This document shows positions 45,123-57,234 of a DNA stretch of 64,000 nt, piece after piece (the stretch's first letter is position 1; each line of letters starts with the position of its first letter). Under the pieces are notes generated by a model. The model had not been told where the DNA came from. It saw nothing but the letters and a program-made list of their open reading frames with translations, and made no database searches. Made by a program: the position numbers and the translations under genes. The stretch lies in contig OX485805.1 in NCBI GenBank assembly GCA_950295325.1, forward strand, positions 31,855,501 through 31,919,500, written 5' to 3'. The stretch comes from Polytrichum commune (Eukaryota; Streptophyta; Polytrichopsida; Polytrichales; Polytrichaceae).

Positions 45123-46330
45123 AATTTGGAATTATTTGGAAATGATTCTTCGGGCCATGGGAGTTGATCTTGGATGCATCATCTCCTATTAAGAATGTAA
45201 TGCATGACACTTTTAAGTACAAAATCAGCATCCCCCTTTCATTTCCATCTTAAGCATGGGTGCATGGTGTGCAAGGCTTGCAAGTCCTGCAAGTCCATGA
45301 CCACTATTTAGATATCTCCCTCTTCTCAATTTCAATTCAAACAGTATGACATTCTAGAACAAATTCGAAAATATTCGGAACTAATTTTGTGGGCCCTGGA
45401 AGGTGCTTATTGCCTACTTAAATTCTTATCATGTCTAGAAAGAGAGACCTTGCGGAAGAAAGTTACAATCATAGGATCTAACGGAGTGACAATTTACAGT
45501 TGGGATGGAGGTTTCGCACATAAGGATCTCTAAGAGCCCAAATTGGTATGTTTTTGGCATCCCGAGGAGCTTTGATTTGGTGGATTCTTGGCCTACTGAA
45601 ACGCATTGCAGTTCAATTGAGGTTGAAGTTATGCATGCAACTGACAGTGCATACTGAAGCATTCTGAGTTTCTTGTAGAATTGAAATCAGTACATTACAG
45701 TGTTGGGAAGCAGGTTCTATTCTTAATTGCAGAATCAGGAACAAGCAACTCGCAAGAATCTATAAGTTCATAGTTTGGCAAAAGTATAAATTGTTCACGT
45801 AGTCAACTGTAGGAATGTGGTGAATCTGAGTTCACTGGCCGGCTATGAAGGTCAGTCGATTGATGGCAGTTACCTTCATAATAATTATTGTCTGACGTTT
45901 GGACTACTTTTGGAAGAATTTCATAAGTATGTATTCCTGGCTGGCTAGTCGCCCCTTTAAATAATTGGTTCTAAATCACTCCCAGAGCTTCCAATCACTC
46001 GATGCTTTGTTACTTCAGGAAGAGGAACAACATGCTTGGAAAGAGGACATTGAGAGATGTCCAATCTTACCATTAAGTGGTCTGAATCGTAAAAAGATTT
46101 ACAACTAATACTAATTAATAGCAATTTATCCTAAAGCAAGTCACCATCTAAAAGACCAACTTGGGTGGTTTTTTTTTTTTTTTTCACTTTTAATCAAACT
46201 TTATAGAAATTCTTACAAATTATGGTCTTTCCAAAGATGTTTGTAACACCAATTTGAAAGCATCTCCAGTAGGTGTTTTGTGAATTTAAAACAGTGCATA
46301 GAGGAATCATGACATACATGGCTTCTCAGA
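45123..46330. other. No recognised gene
   Basis: Short ORFs only; a T-run of about 18 near 46171. Confidence 0.4.
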
Positions 46331-47440
46331 GTGCGGGATTGCCGAAAATGCATAGTGCCCTTGTTTTGTCTTCACCCGGTGACCCTCCAGAAGTGAAGGC
46401 AGTTCTCACTCTTTTTCGAACCTCGGCAGCACGGTGGTCCGCATTGTCGTTGCTTGTTGGAGTACCATATATGTGTGACATTTAGAATGGGAGCTGCCAA
46501 TACCTTTACCCCACTCCTCTCCTCTTGTGATTGAATTTCGCAGCATCAAATGTGTGGCCGCCGTCGGACCCGACTCACACTCATGACCGTGGCCAACTCA
46601 TGTTGGTCGACTCACCCATCTGTGGCCCAGATGACCCTGTGGCGATCATTCTGAATGGGGTACATGAAGGGTTCACAGATGGCACTTGGAAGCTCATGCA
46701 CGGCGAGTGGAAGGACTTGACATACGCAGATTGCGTTGAAGTGTCCCTCGAGAATTATTTTGTGTTGAATGAGAGACGGTTCTTGGATGCACATCAACAA
46801 CTTGGCGTACATCTCTAAGTTGTAGGTGCCCTATGACGGGCTGAGGAATCATTCAACCTATTGGCTGGCAATACAGTCATCGTCTGCCTAGCAACAGGGA
46901 TGGTTGGCGGTGCCACGGTGTTGGTCGCCCTTGCGATGGGAGCTAGGGCTATTGCCATGGGGTCGCAACCTTGACGTGTTGAGAAAAATTGCAACATTAA
47001 GTTTGAGCGAGTAGAAAACCAAGGTTGCGCCTATCACGGGCGCCATGCTCGTCGTCACGGAAGCATTGCAGCAATTCGGCCCCATCGGTGTCGTCTTTGA
47101 CATTTCACCACCTGCTGCTGCAAAATCGACGCATATCAAGAGCGGCATGAAGGCCGTGTGAACCTCATGGGTGGTATTCGTGAGAATGTGCCCTTTCCCC
47201 ATGCGACGATCATGCACATGAATTTGCAGTTGAAGGGGAAATGGATGTATGATTAGGAAGCTATCAAAGGTTTGATTAAAATGGTGGAGGTCAGTCTGCT
47301 GAAGCCTGGGAAGGTGCAGGAGCAAGAGTGGTCGGAAATTTTGCGCTCAAGGACTGGGATAAGGCTTTTATAGCAGCAGCAAGTAACAATGAGGTGGGAT
47401 TGTTGGTGTTGATTTGCACCCTGAAGATGGACTACATAAA
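46331..47440 (+). pseudogene. Medium-chain zinc-type alcohol dehydrogenase (MDR) pseudogene
   Basis: From ATG at 46348 (MHSALVLSSPGDPPEV) the sequence follows a medium-chain dehydrogenase in several broken frames. 46531-46818 gives LVDSPICGPDDPVAIILNG and the EWKDLTYADCVEVSLENYF stretch, typical of the GroES-like part. 46860-46965 gives AGNTVIVCLATGMVGGATVL then MGARAIAMG, the Rossmann nucleotide-binding strand with its glycines. 47090-47300 gives FDISPPAAAKSTHIKSG-like and MGGIRENVPFPHATIMHMNL then GKWMYD, near the C-terminus. Stops at 46483, 46816, 46972 and later, plus several frame changes, rule out a product. I recall close relatives annotated as isopropanol dehydrogenases in fungi and some seedless plants. 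GC content is higher than in the surroundings. Confidence 0.8.
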
Positions 47441-48168
47441 CAGCGAGGGCAGAGTGGATGAGGAGTTGTGATAGTATTGTTGGTGTTTATTTGCACCATG
47501 AAGATGGACTACATAAGCAGCAAGAGAAAAGTGAATGATGAGTTGTGATAACAGCGAGACATCCACTACACAAGCCCTTTATGGGGGCATAATTGGTATG
47601 CTTATGGACATATGGATGAAATGTTGTTTGCTCGTATAGAAAAGCATGAGGGAGCTCTCGGAAGAGCTCTCAACTTGGATTAGTGATTGATTATGCTGTG
47701 ATCATTTGCATGTGACCACCTTGTAAACAAGGCATTTCATGTTCAAGTCTGGTCCTCATTTGGGCATCTGAAATGGCCCTCACATTCAATGTTCGTGGTA
47801 TGTCACCTATCTGGAGCCTTAAAATGAATGATAACTCCTAATGACTAACACAAACATGGTGTCAAGATCCAGTCAAGATACTTCATGATCATTCATACCA
47901 AAGCTCTACACTAAACACATTAACATTACGTATGTTGTTCTTCTAGCCTTAGTGACTGCACTATAGGTCTGATTTTGTTTAGTAGAAGAATACCCGAATA
48001 GGGAACTTCTATATTATATGTTGGTATTTTCGGCAATAAAAACTCATTACAGATTGGGAGTGATCATTTTAAATAAAAAACTTTAAAGGAACACAAGTTT
48101 TAAAATTTTGCCTTGACGCTTAATTACAAATGGAAAGAATATTGCCCAGGCTTGATTAAGCTAAGTAG
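47441..48168. other. No recognised gene
   Basis: Near 47733 GTTCAAGTCTGGTCC resembles a pol III B-box, but no A-box at the right distance was found. Otherwise nothing. Confidence 0.35.
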
Positions 48169-48173
48169 GGTAT
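48169..48173. repeat. Target-site duplication GGTAT, left of nested LTR C
   Basis: GGTAT is repeated at 57230-57234, 9 kb away, directly outside the LTR ends. Confidence 0.92.
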
Positions 48174-48292
48174 TGTCACCAAAAGTTCCCTACCCTTCGA
48201 TTTCGTCCTAGCCCGAGTGAAAAAACTATAATGACACGTAGAAAATACTCCCTCAGTAATTCAATGTACAATTCCAATATACCATTGGAATA

Positions 48293-51128
48293 TGTGGTAC
48301 TTTTGGGCCACCCCCTTTCGAGGGAGCCTAAAAGTATCACACAAGCCCTTCGGTGAAGGTGGCCTGCATTTGCAGGCGCCCAAGCCGAACCCGGATGATA
48401 GGTGTATAACGTGAGTAGTTAGATTTTTAAGGGAGATTAAATATGCGTCGTAGTACCTCCGGAGGTTAGGCCTTAGTTTTTTACTAGTGTGGCTTTAAAC
48501 TCCACTAACCAATTTCATATCTAGTTCTAACCTTAACCTACAACCTATTCTACGCGCAGACGCACCAGCCTTGAAACCAAGGCAATCCTAAATTGTGAAT
48601 TGGAATGGTTCTGATACACCCAACCGGGTGTGACTCATACCACCCTAACTCAACGAACGGAATAACGACAATTTGATGGACCATTCAATTCTTCCTATTT
48701 CTTTATTTAGTTCTATTTAGTTTTCTAAGCGGGGGAACTTGGCCTAAGTCCCACCCTTCACACAAATTCCTTCTTAATTACTTACTTTTGTTTGCACGTC
48801 CTAACTTACTACATTAACATATTAGGCATCACCCCTTACCTCGGGTCTCTTGCCAACAAGGGTTTACGATTTATTTGGTATGTTTTGATTGTTAAATGTG
48901 TTTACACTGGATAGACCACGAAATGCAACTCAATGGGACCAGGGTGACGGGCGACCTGTAGGTTCAACCTGTTGCGCAATCTTCATAAATTGGGGCCATT
49001 ACTCCCAATCTATGGGACCAACAACATAATAGTGGATTCGCGGGTCATTAACCCCACCTTTCCACCAACAACATTCAGAGTGGTCGTGTCGGTGATTAAT
49101 CCGACTTACCACACACGAAACTTGCTAATAAATGAAGCTACTACCACAAAACATACCAAGGGCCCCGAAAACAATGGAATTGGGTACTCCCTTGGCGGTC
49201 AAGTGGTCAAGCCACTTGACCTTACGAGATAGGTGAGTGGGTTTAGAGATGCGTACCTTAGCCGTGCTCCCTCCAATCCTAAATGGAAGGCTTAAGGTTA
49301 GTTAATTTACCTCAATTTTCCTCGGTTGATTTGGGCTTGATGTAGGCCGAGCCGCTACCTCCTTCCTTGCTCCACTTTCCGAGCGTCGACCTTGCCTCCT
49401 TCTTTGTAACTAGTTTGGTAGTAAGCGTACCTTAGTTAACAATTAAAATATAGTGTTATTTTGCCCTGTAATTTAATCCTAAGCATAATATTTATACTTA
49501 GTGCACCAAATTATCTTTCCAATGATCTAAAAATCACTCTAATCGGATAAGAAATGCAAAAGTTATGAGGGTTGGAAGTGTGAGGTCGATTCAACCGACC
49601 CTTCCAACCCACCTATCTACCTTCTAACTTCAAAAATTCATAGCACATTCCTTACTACTTGGATCTAGGCTTTCCTTATACCATTGGAAAGCTATGAACA
49701 AGCTCTAACTAGAAAAATTATGACATCAGCAGGTTAAGCTAATAGAAATTCAGCAGACTCCTTGTAACACAGCAGTCAATCAAGAAGGCTTAAACTATGT
49801 ATCTCGCCTTCAACAATTCATATCTAATTCAAATCTTAGTCAAATCAAACATTCTATATGACCCTGGAGAGATATTACAAAGATGTATTTGATAAAAATA
49901 TGTGATTAGAAAGGTAAGCCGAAGTGAACCCAGCAGGTCCTCTGTAATGCAGCAGTCAACCAAAAGTTCTCAAACTATGTGTCCCATCTTGCACAATTCA
50001 TATCTAATTCAAATCATGCTCAAATCAAATGTTCTAAGCCATTTTGGAAAGCTACACAAAAGTTCTACTTGGGAAAAATATAATTTCTTGGAATTAAAAT
50101 TCCTATTGGGCTCGCAGGTCTGATCCAGCAGCCGCTACCCACAAGACCACCCAATTTTTCTACTCCATCTTTGAAAATCCATAACTAATTGTCATCTCAA
50201 CCAAATCACAAATGGAAAACGGCTATGGATAGCTATATGAAATCTCTCTAAGAGAAAAATGATAAGTATCTTGTTCTAGCTTTTGAACTAAGCCTTAAGG
50301 CATTGGCAGATGAGGTCTATAATGCCTCTACTCAAAACTCTACCATCCAACCTACCTCTACAAAAGAAGGAATAATTTTGTTGGTGTGTTAATAAACACA
50401 CAACCTAACTAGGAGAGAGAGAGTAGAGGAGGTTCTCAAGCCTTTCTTTTAGACCATTGAGAATACATGCTAAAGGATTTTTTCCTAACTACATTGAAGC
50501 AGGGCTTCGCCCAAAAACTAGAGAAAGAGAGAGAGCTACAAGGTGGAAGGAGGGGTTTTTAAACCCTCTCACAAAAGGGTTGGACCCCTCCTCCACCGGA
50601 TCCATTTTTCAAACCCTTTCCCGAAATTTTGGCTCGGGGGTTTTCCCGGTTGAGGTTGCCACCCTCTCGCCGAGGTGGCTCTGACAAAAAACTTTTAGAA
50701 ATCTTTCTAATTTTTCCGCCATCGAGTTGGCAAGGGGGCAAGTGGGCAAGTATCCCCCTTGCTCTCTTTCTTTTTTGTCTTCAAAATTCTTCACGCCGAT
50801 TTTATCTTCTTACGTAAAACACCTCCAATAGTCTTGTGTGCCTCACACTAACTAATAAACTAACACTTGCTTAGCTAGCATCTACTAACATTTGCTTAAT
50901 AACTAGCATCTACTAATATTTGCTTAGCTAGTTGTTTTTACTAGCTAGCACATTTTTTCTACTTTGCTATCTTCTAGCACTACTTAGTTTCATTTTGACC
51001 TTCCTTCTTCTAGGCTAAATGCTAAATGAACTAATTTTTCCTAAATTCCCTATCAATTCTAACTTTTAGTGCTAACATTCTAACTAAAAGTGATCCCGCA
51101 GAGTGGTGGACCACTCAAAGGGTTCACA
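48293..51128 (-). mobile_element. Solo LTR D1, family 2
   Basis: 2,836 bp starting TGTGGTAC and ending GGTTCACA, with GAATA duplicated at 48288-48292 and 51129-51133. TG...CA ends and a 5-bp duplication identify it as an LTR inserted within LTR C. I set the orientation arbitrarily so that D2 is plus. The frames inside (for example 48972-49232) are short and recur in D2, but show no retrotransposon protein. Its left 50 bp can form a hairpin, GTGGTACTTTTGGGC with GCCTAAAAGTATCAC. Confidence 0.85.
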
Positions 51129-51292
51129 GAATATATATAACTTGACTAATCCCACACTATATCATCTTATATTCCTTAATTTTGGGTAAGGTCACATCCT
51201 TAGCCTTCTCCAATGTCCACCCGGCCGCCTTAGCTACGCATGCCTTCAATGATTTTCCTCGTGTGAATCGAGTCCTCGCCGTTGATTCCACA

Positions 51293-54284
51293 TGTGAATC
51301 CTTTGAGTGGTCCACCACTCTGCGGGATCACTTTTAGTTAGAATGTTAGCATTAAAAGTTAGAATTGATAGGGAATTTAGGGAAAATTAGTTCATTTAGC
51401 ATTTAGCCTAGGAGAAGGAATGTCAAAATGAAACTAAGTAGTGCTAGAAGATAGCAAAGTAGAAAAAATATGCTAGCTAGTAAAAGTAACTAGCTAAACA
51501 AATGTTAGTAGATGCTAGCTAAGCAAATATTAGTAGATACTAGTTATTAAGCAAATGTTAGTAGATGCTAGCTATTAAGAAAATGTTAGTAAATGCTAGC
51601 TAAGCAAGTGTTAGTTTATTAGTTAGTGTGAGGCACACAAGACTATTGGAGGTATTTTACGTAAGAAGACAAAACCGGCTTGAAGACTTTTGAAGACAAA
51701 AAAAAAAAAAACAAGGAGGCTACTTGCCCACTTGCCCCCTTGCCAATTCGATGGCGGAAAAATTAGAAAGATTTCTAAAGGTTTCTTATCGGAGCCATCT
51801 CGGCGAGAGGGTGGCAACCTCAACCGGAAAAACCCCCGAGCCAAAATTTCGGGAAAGGGTTTGAAAAATGGATCCGGTGGAGGAGGGGTCCAACTCTTTT
51901 GTGAGAGGGTTTAAAAACCCCTCCTTCCACCTTGTAGCTTTCTTTCTTTCTTTAGTTTTTGGGCGAAGCCCTGCTTCAATGTAGTTAGGAAAAAATATTT
52001 CAGCATGCATTCTCAATGGCCTAAAAGAAAGGCTTGAGAACCTCCTCTACTCTCTCTCCTAGTTAGAATGTGTGTTTATTAACACACCAACAAAATTATT
52101 CCTTCTTTTGTAGAGGTAGGTTGGATGTTAGAGTTTTTAGTGGAAGTATTGTAGACCTCATCTGCCAATGCCCTGAAGGCTTAGTTCAGAAGCTAGAACA
52201 AGATACTTATCATTTTTCTCTTAGAGAGATTTTATATAGCTATCCATAGCCGTTTCCCATTTGTGATTTGGTTAAGATGACAATTAGTTATGGATTTCCA
52301 AAGATGGAGTAGAAAAATTGGGTGGTCTTGTGGGTAACGGCTGCTGAATCAGACCTGCGAGCCCAATAGGAATTTTAATTCCAAGCAGTTGTATTTTTTC
52401 TAAGTAGAACTTTTGTATAGCTTTCCAAAATGGCTTAGAATATTTGATTTGAGCATGATTTGAATTAGATATGAATTGTGGAAGATGGGACACATAGTTT
52501 GAGAACTTTTGGTTGACTGCTGCATTACAGAGGACCTGCTGGGTTCACTTCGGCTTACCTTTCTAATCACATATTTTTATCAAATACATCTTTGTAATAT
52601 CTCTCCAGGGTCATATAGAATGTTTGATTTGACTAAGATTTGAATTAGATATGAATTGTTGAAGGCGAGATACATAGTTTAAGCCTTCTTGATTGACTGC
52701 TGTGTTACAAGGAGTCTGCTGAATTTCTATTAGCTGAACCTGCTGATGTCATAATTTTCCTAGTTAGAACTTGTTCATAGCTTTCTAATGGTATAAGGAA
52801 AGCGTAGATCCAAGTAATAAAGAATGTGCTATGAATTTTTGAAGTCAGAAGGTAGATAGGTGGGTTGGAAAGGTCGGTTGAATGGACCTCACACTTCCAA
52901 CCCTCATAACTTTTGCAATTCTTATCCGATTAAAGTGATTTTTAGATCATTGGAAAGATAATTAGGTGCACTAAGTATAAATATTATTCTTAGGATTAAA
53001 TTATAGTGCAGAATAAATACTTTATATTTTAATTGTTAACTAAGGTACGCTTACTACCAAACTAGTTACAAAGAAGGAGGCAAGGTCGACGCTCGGGAAG
53101 TGGAGCAAGGAAGGAGGTAGCGGCTCGGCCTCCATCGAGCCCAAATCAACCGAGCATAATTGAGGTAAATTTACTAACGCTAGCCTTCCATTTAGGGTTG
53201 GAGGGAGCGCGGCTAAGGTACGCATCTATAAATCCACTCACCTATCTCGTAAGGTCAAGTGGTTTGACCACTTGACCGCCAAGGGAATATCCAACTCCAT
53301 TGTTTTCGGGGCCCTTGGTATGTTTTGTGGTAGTAGCTTCATTTATTAGGAAGTTTTGTGTGTGGTAAGTCGGATTAATCACCGACACGACCACTCTGAA
53401 TGTTGTTGGTGGAAAGGTGGGGTTAATGACCCGCGAATCTACTATTATGTTGTTGGCCCCATAGATTGGGAGTAATGGCCCCAATTTATGAAGATTGCGC
53501 AACAGGTTGCACGTCACCCTGGTCCCATTGAGTTGCATTTCGTGGTCTATCCAGTGTAAACACATTTAACAATCAAAACATACAAAATAAATCGTAAACC
53601 CTTGTTGGGAAGAGATCCGAATCGGAAACTTAACTCGGTAGAGTGACACCACCCTTCGAACCATTGATGTCCGAAGGGCTTGAGATGTTATTCGACCTTC
53701 AAAGGACCTGCACGAGGCCTTAGAAGGTTTCGAGGTAAGAGGTGCACCAACCAGGTAAGGGGTGATGCCTAATATGTGAATGTAGTGAAGTAGGAGGTGC
53801 AAACAAAAGTAAGTAATTAAGAAGGAATTTGTGTAAAGGGTGGGACTTAGGCCAAGTTCCCCCGCTTAGAAAACTAAATAGAACTAAGTAAAGAAATAGG
53901 AAGAATTGAATGGTCCATCAAATCGTCGTTATTCCGTTCATTGAGCTAGGGTGGTATGAGTCACACCCGGTTGGTGTGTATCAGAACCATCATAATTCAC
54001 AAACTAGGATCGTCTTAGTTTCAAGGCTGGTGCATCTGCGCGTAGAATAGGTTGTAGGTTAAGGTTAGAACTAGATATGAAATTGGGTTAGTGGAGTTTA
54101 GAACCACACTAGTAAAAAAACTAAGGCCCAACCTCCGGAGGTACTACGACGCATATTTAATCTCCCTTAAAAATCTAACTACTCACATTATACACTTATC
54201 ATCCGGGTTCGGTTTGGGCATCTGTAAGTGCAGGATACCTTCACCGAAGGGCTTGTGTGATACTTTTAGGCTCCCTCGAAAGGA
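51293..54284 (+). mobile_element. Solo LTR D2, family 2, inverted relative to D1
   Basis: It starts TGTGAATCC, the inverse of the D1 right end, and follows D1 in reverse nearly base by base down to CTCCCTCGAAAGG. There the last ~23 bp and the right-hand target duplication are missing, and LTR C resumes with TACTACACGAACC. It carries about 140 bp near 53614-53752 that D1 lacks. Together D1 and D2 form a large inverted repeat with ~2.8-kb arms around a 164-bp piece of LTR C. Confidence 0.85.
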
Positions 54285-55543
54285 TACTACACGAACCTTC
54301 GCTTGTTAATTCCATGAAGCACATAAGTTTAAGTATTAACAAATACTTGTGTAACTTATGGTGGCCTCTCCTTCACAAGCCTTCACATCCCATTACTAAG
54401 TTCAACCTTAGAATGTATCGGTTAATTAATTAGTTAAACAACATAGTTGATTAAGCTATGTATTAACCCAACTTATATGTTAATATTCCTAGCCTAATTT
54501 CAATTGACTTCTATCCCCTTAATCCTAACTAGCCTAGCCTAATCTCACTTATCTACTAATCCCCTCAATAATTTATCAAGCCCTTTCACCCATCGGTGCA
54601 CAACCCCTATCCCTTTAAGCAACCGGTGTCATTTTAAGCTCAGTATTGATATATCATCCTAGATTCTACGTTGTTTGAATGGGACGGCAGCCCGTCAGGG
54701 CCCTTCCCCCGCCCGTCATTCGACAATAGGAATCGGATTCCAGCTGACTCCTCTCACTGGGACCTGGTACTAGCTTCTGTTTGACACCGAAAGGCCTCCA
54801 ATCCTCGAAATGCCTCATGGCCCAGCTCCTTCGGTCTCCTGTGTGAGACTGCCCTCGGTCTTGGTTCAACACTGAAGTTGCCTCCACAACTCAACTTGGC
54901 TACTGTCCTCAGCTACATTGTCCAGACCTACCCCCTTTGAGAGAACTCTACTGAATCCGACTCTGCCTCATCTCGCAGAGAGCGACAGAAACTTATTTAT
55001 GAGAACCAACAACTTCTGGTCTAATTATTAACCACCCTCTAATCCTAAAACTTAAGCACTATTAATATCTCTAAACTAAATACTATATATTTATGTGGTG
55101 GGGGTTCCAACCTTATAAACTAAGTCCATATCTATGAATGCTCTCCATCCAAATGTAAATTCATAACTTCTAACAATATCACATGCCCCAACTTTTAAAT
55201 AAGAGACTTTGCACATCCACATAAGTATATGGCTAATCAATGTAAATCCAAGTATTCAAACTAAATTTGAACTTTAAATCATTCACACCCAAACTATTAC
55301 TAACAAGAGGTCAAGCCCTCTTCAAGGCCAACTAGCCTTGGCTCCTAACCTTACACCCATGCATACACACGTGCTCCTATCTTGCTTCCCACACACCCAC
55401 ACTTATAACACGTGGGGTGCCAAGGAGCACGAAAGAAAGAAATGATGAGTGAGGGAAGAACGAGGTCTTAAATAGTGAGTTTGAGGAAGTGAGCACCTTC
55501 AAGGCTCACCATAAGCCTTCGAAATCTCCTCCTATTTTGTAGG

Positions 55544-55551
55544 CTCTCATC
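55544..55551. repeat. Target-site duplication CTCTCATC, left
   Basis: Repeated exactly at 56945-56952. Confidence 0.92.
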
Positions 55552-56944
55552 CTCGGGGGGTGCACTGTACTAAACATGTACGAGTATACGTGAGTGCACA
55601 GGAAGGGTATTGATTTGGACCTTGCCGTATTACGTATACATATGGTATACATGTTATAATTTATAGTTACGTACATATATGGAAGGCCTTTAAAAAATAT
55701 ACAATAATTGTACTTGTATGGTACTGTTATTATACTACATATCATAAGTTTTCATATTGGATGAAATTAGGATTAACTAGGATTAAAGATTTTCGTTAGC
55801 AACCTTATAGGGTAGTATGAATCATGTACAAGGTGTCAAGGTAATATCGGGGAAAGAGGCAGTATTAGGGTTTTGAAATGATTCGTTCAGCTCAAAGTAA
55901 CAAGGACCCTTTTCCCCTCCCATCCCTAGGTTTTGTTTTCTTTTTTTGTCGGGTGCTGAAGGTTTTTGTTTTCTCTTTTCGCATAGCCTGCTTCTTTTGC
56001 CGACAACTACTTCATTTTTCCTTCTTTCACCTGTTGCTCCAGCGCTTCTCAGCGTCCCTACGGTTACTGCCGCCGTGGGAATCACCGAAAGTCCTGGCAT
56101 TGTCATGGCCTCATTCTGAAATTCCCTCTCTATCAAATGCAAAGTCAGTTGTGGCTTATGTAATGGTAGGGGAGTCTAGAAATTTTAAAAATACACTTGT
56201 TAGTCAATTGAATGGCAATCCTTCTTTGTCTAAAGATCGGTTGACTCGAATTAAATCTAGTATATTATATATGAAGCCTAAACTCCCGAGTGTTGGAAAC
56301 CATGACACTTTGTTAAAGCTTGGTTGTGACTGTGGTGTGTGTTTTTTGAACACACCTGAAGCTAAAACTGTGAAAAAACGAGGTAGGCCAAAAAAATCTA
56401 CTCGAGTTAAGGTTTGGTTTGTTGGGAGAGTTTATAGGATGCGGAGGAAGTTTGATAATCGTTGGGTGGAGTATAGGGATCCAATTGACTTGATGGACCG
56501 TCCATCAAACGTGGAGATTGGTTTATGTTGGTATCAAAAAGGGGCTAACAACAAGTGGACCTATGATCTTACTGATCATTTGATGGTAGACTTAGAGACA
56601 ATAATTGCATTGGCTACAATGACATATATTGGTGAATCAAATGTTTATGAGTTACATCCGGGAGATGAAAAAGTTTTCAACGACTTTGCTGATGAAAGCT
56701 AGGATATTTTGTTATACATATTATAGGGGTTGATTATTGTTCAAAGTATATTTGTATACTTATGTTAATGACTATATATGAATGGATGTTTTTTTGTGTA
56801 TACATATTGTCACTTGTATATTTATTGTTGCAATTGTATGTGTATTACTTCATTTCACAAAAAATAACTTGTATATAGGGGGTTTTTAGAGTATGCAGTG
56901 AACGCACGTGATTCTAGGTTTTAATGAAAGGTGCACCCCCCGAG
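55552..56944 (+). mobile_element. hAT-like DNA transposon, 1,393 bp, carrying a non-transposase gene
   Basis: The ends are perfect 14-bp inverted repeats, CTCGGGGGGTGCAC and its complement. An 8-bp duplication, CTCTCATC, flanks it, a length typical of hAT elements (P elements too). It sits in family-1 LTR sequence: solo LTR B reads straight through the equivalent place (ggctctaatcctatctcc). It encodes no recognisable transposase, only the frame at 55878-56702, so it would depend on an enzyme from elsewhere. Confidence 0.88.
55878..56702 (+). CDS. Unrecognised AT-hook protein encoded inside the hAT-like element
   Basis: 274 codons from ATG at 55878 to TAG at 56702. Residues 1-75 are Phe/Leu-rich and may be leader rather than protein: the stretch is T-rich and a later start at the ATG encoding MVGESRNF (residue 96, 56163) gives a soluble 179-residue protein. 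That part has DCGVC, then KKRGRPKKSTR (AT-hook), then KVWFVGRVYRMRRKFDNRW and a mixed alpha/beta C-terminus rich in Asp/Glu. The AT-hook implies binding to AT-rich DNA in the nucleus. I recognise no further family. The frame is clean, unlike almost everything around it, which hints at recent activity or selection. It could be a captured host gene fragment or an accessory protein of the transposon. Confidence 0.5.
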   Translation: MIRSAQSNKDPFPLPSLGFVFFFCRVLKVFVFSFRIACFFCRQLLHFSFFHLLLQRFSASLRLLPPWESPKVLALSWPHSEIPSLSNAKSVVAYVMVGESRNFKNTLVSQLNGNPSLSKDRLTRIKSSILYMKPKLPSVGNHDTLLKLGCDCGVCFLNTPEAKTVKKRGRPKKSTRVKVWFVGRVYRMRRKFDNRWVEYRDPIDLMDRPSNVEIGLCWYQKGANNKWTYDLTDHLMVDLETIIALATMTYIGESNVYELHPGDEKVFNDFADES

Positions 56945-56952
56945 CTCTCATC
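56945..56952. repeat. Target-site duplication CTCTCATC, right
   Basis: Partner of 55544-55551. Confidence 0.92.
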
Positions 56953-57229
56953 TTATCTCCTAAGTCTTCCCCCCTCAAACGATCAACAAAGATCCTAATT
57001 CAAATATTTAACTAACATTGGCTTTCTACCTACCACACTTTCCACCAAGGTCATGTCCTCACACTACTAAACTTACTCAATCCACTCCACACAAGCCTAA
57101 TGCTTAAACTTAGCTTTCTTCAAGCTTCATTTTTTTTATATTTTTGTGAATAGTCATAAATCATAAAAATACCACTTGTAATGTTTTACAAGTGTTAACA
57201 ACATATGTGGGCATCATTTTGGGCTCATA

Positions 57230-57234
57230 GGTAT
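57230..57234. repeat. Target-site duplication GGTAT, right of nested LTR C
   Basis: Partner of 48169-48173. Confidence 0.92.

Larger units (their letters stand above)
48174..57229 (+). mobile_element. Solo LTR C (family 1) swollen by three nested insertions
   Basis: It starts TGTCACCAAAAG and ends GGGCTCATA (CA changed to TA), with GGTAT on both sides. Family-1 LTR sequence is present in four pieces: 48174-48292, 51129-51292, 54285-55551 and 56953-57229. In order they reassemble the sequence of solo LTRs A and B (about 1.8 kb). The gaps are filled by two inverted copies of LTR family 2 and one small DNA transposon. Confidence 0.9.

Noticed and set aside
48972-49232. 86-codon frame also present at 53242-53565 as a possible conserved gene
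   Set aside because: It is shared only because both lie in copies of LTR family 2; no domain is visible and start regions differ.
50457-50741. Frames duplicated at 51786-52016 as a gene pair
   Set aside because: They are the same part of LTR D1 and D2 in opposite orientation, and the overlapping frames on both strands show no protein character.
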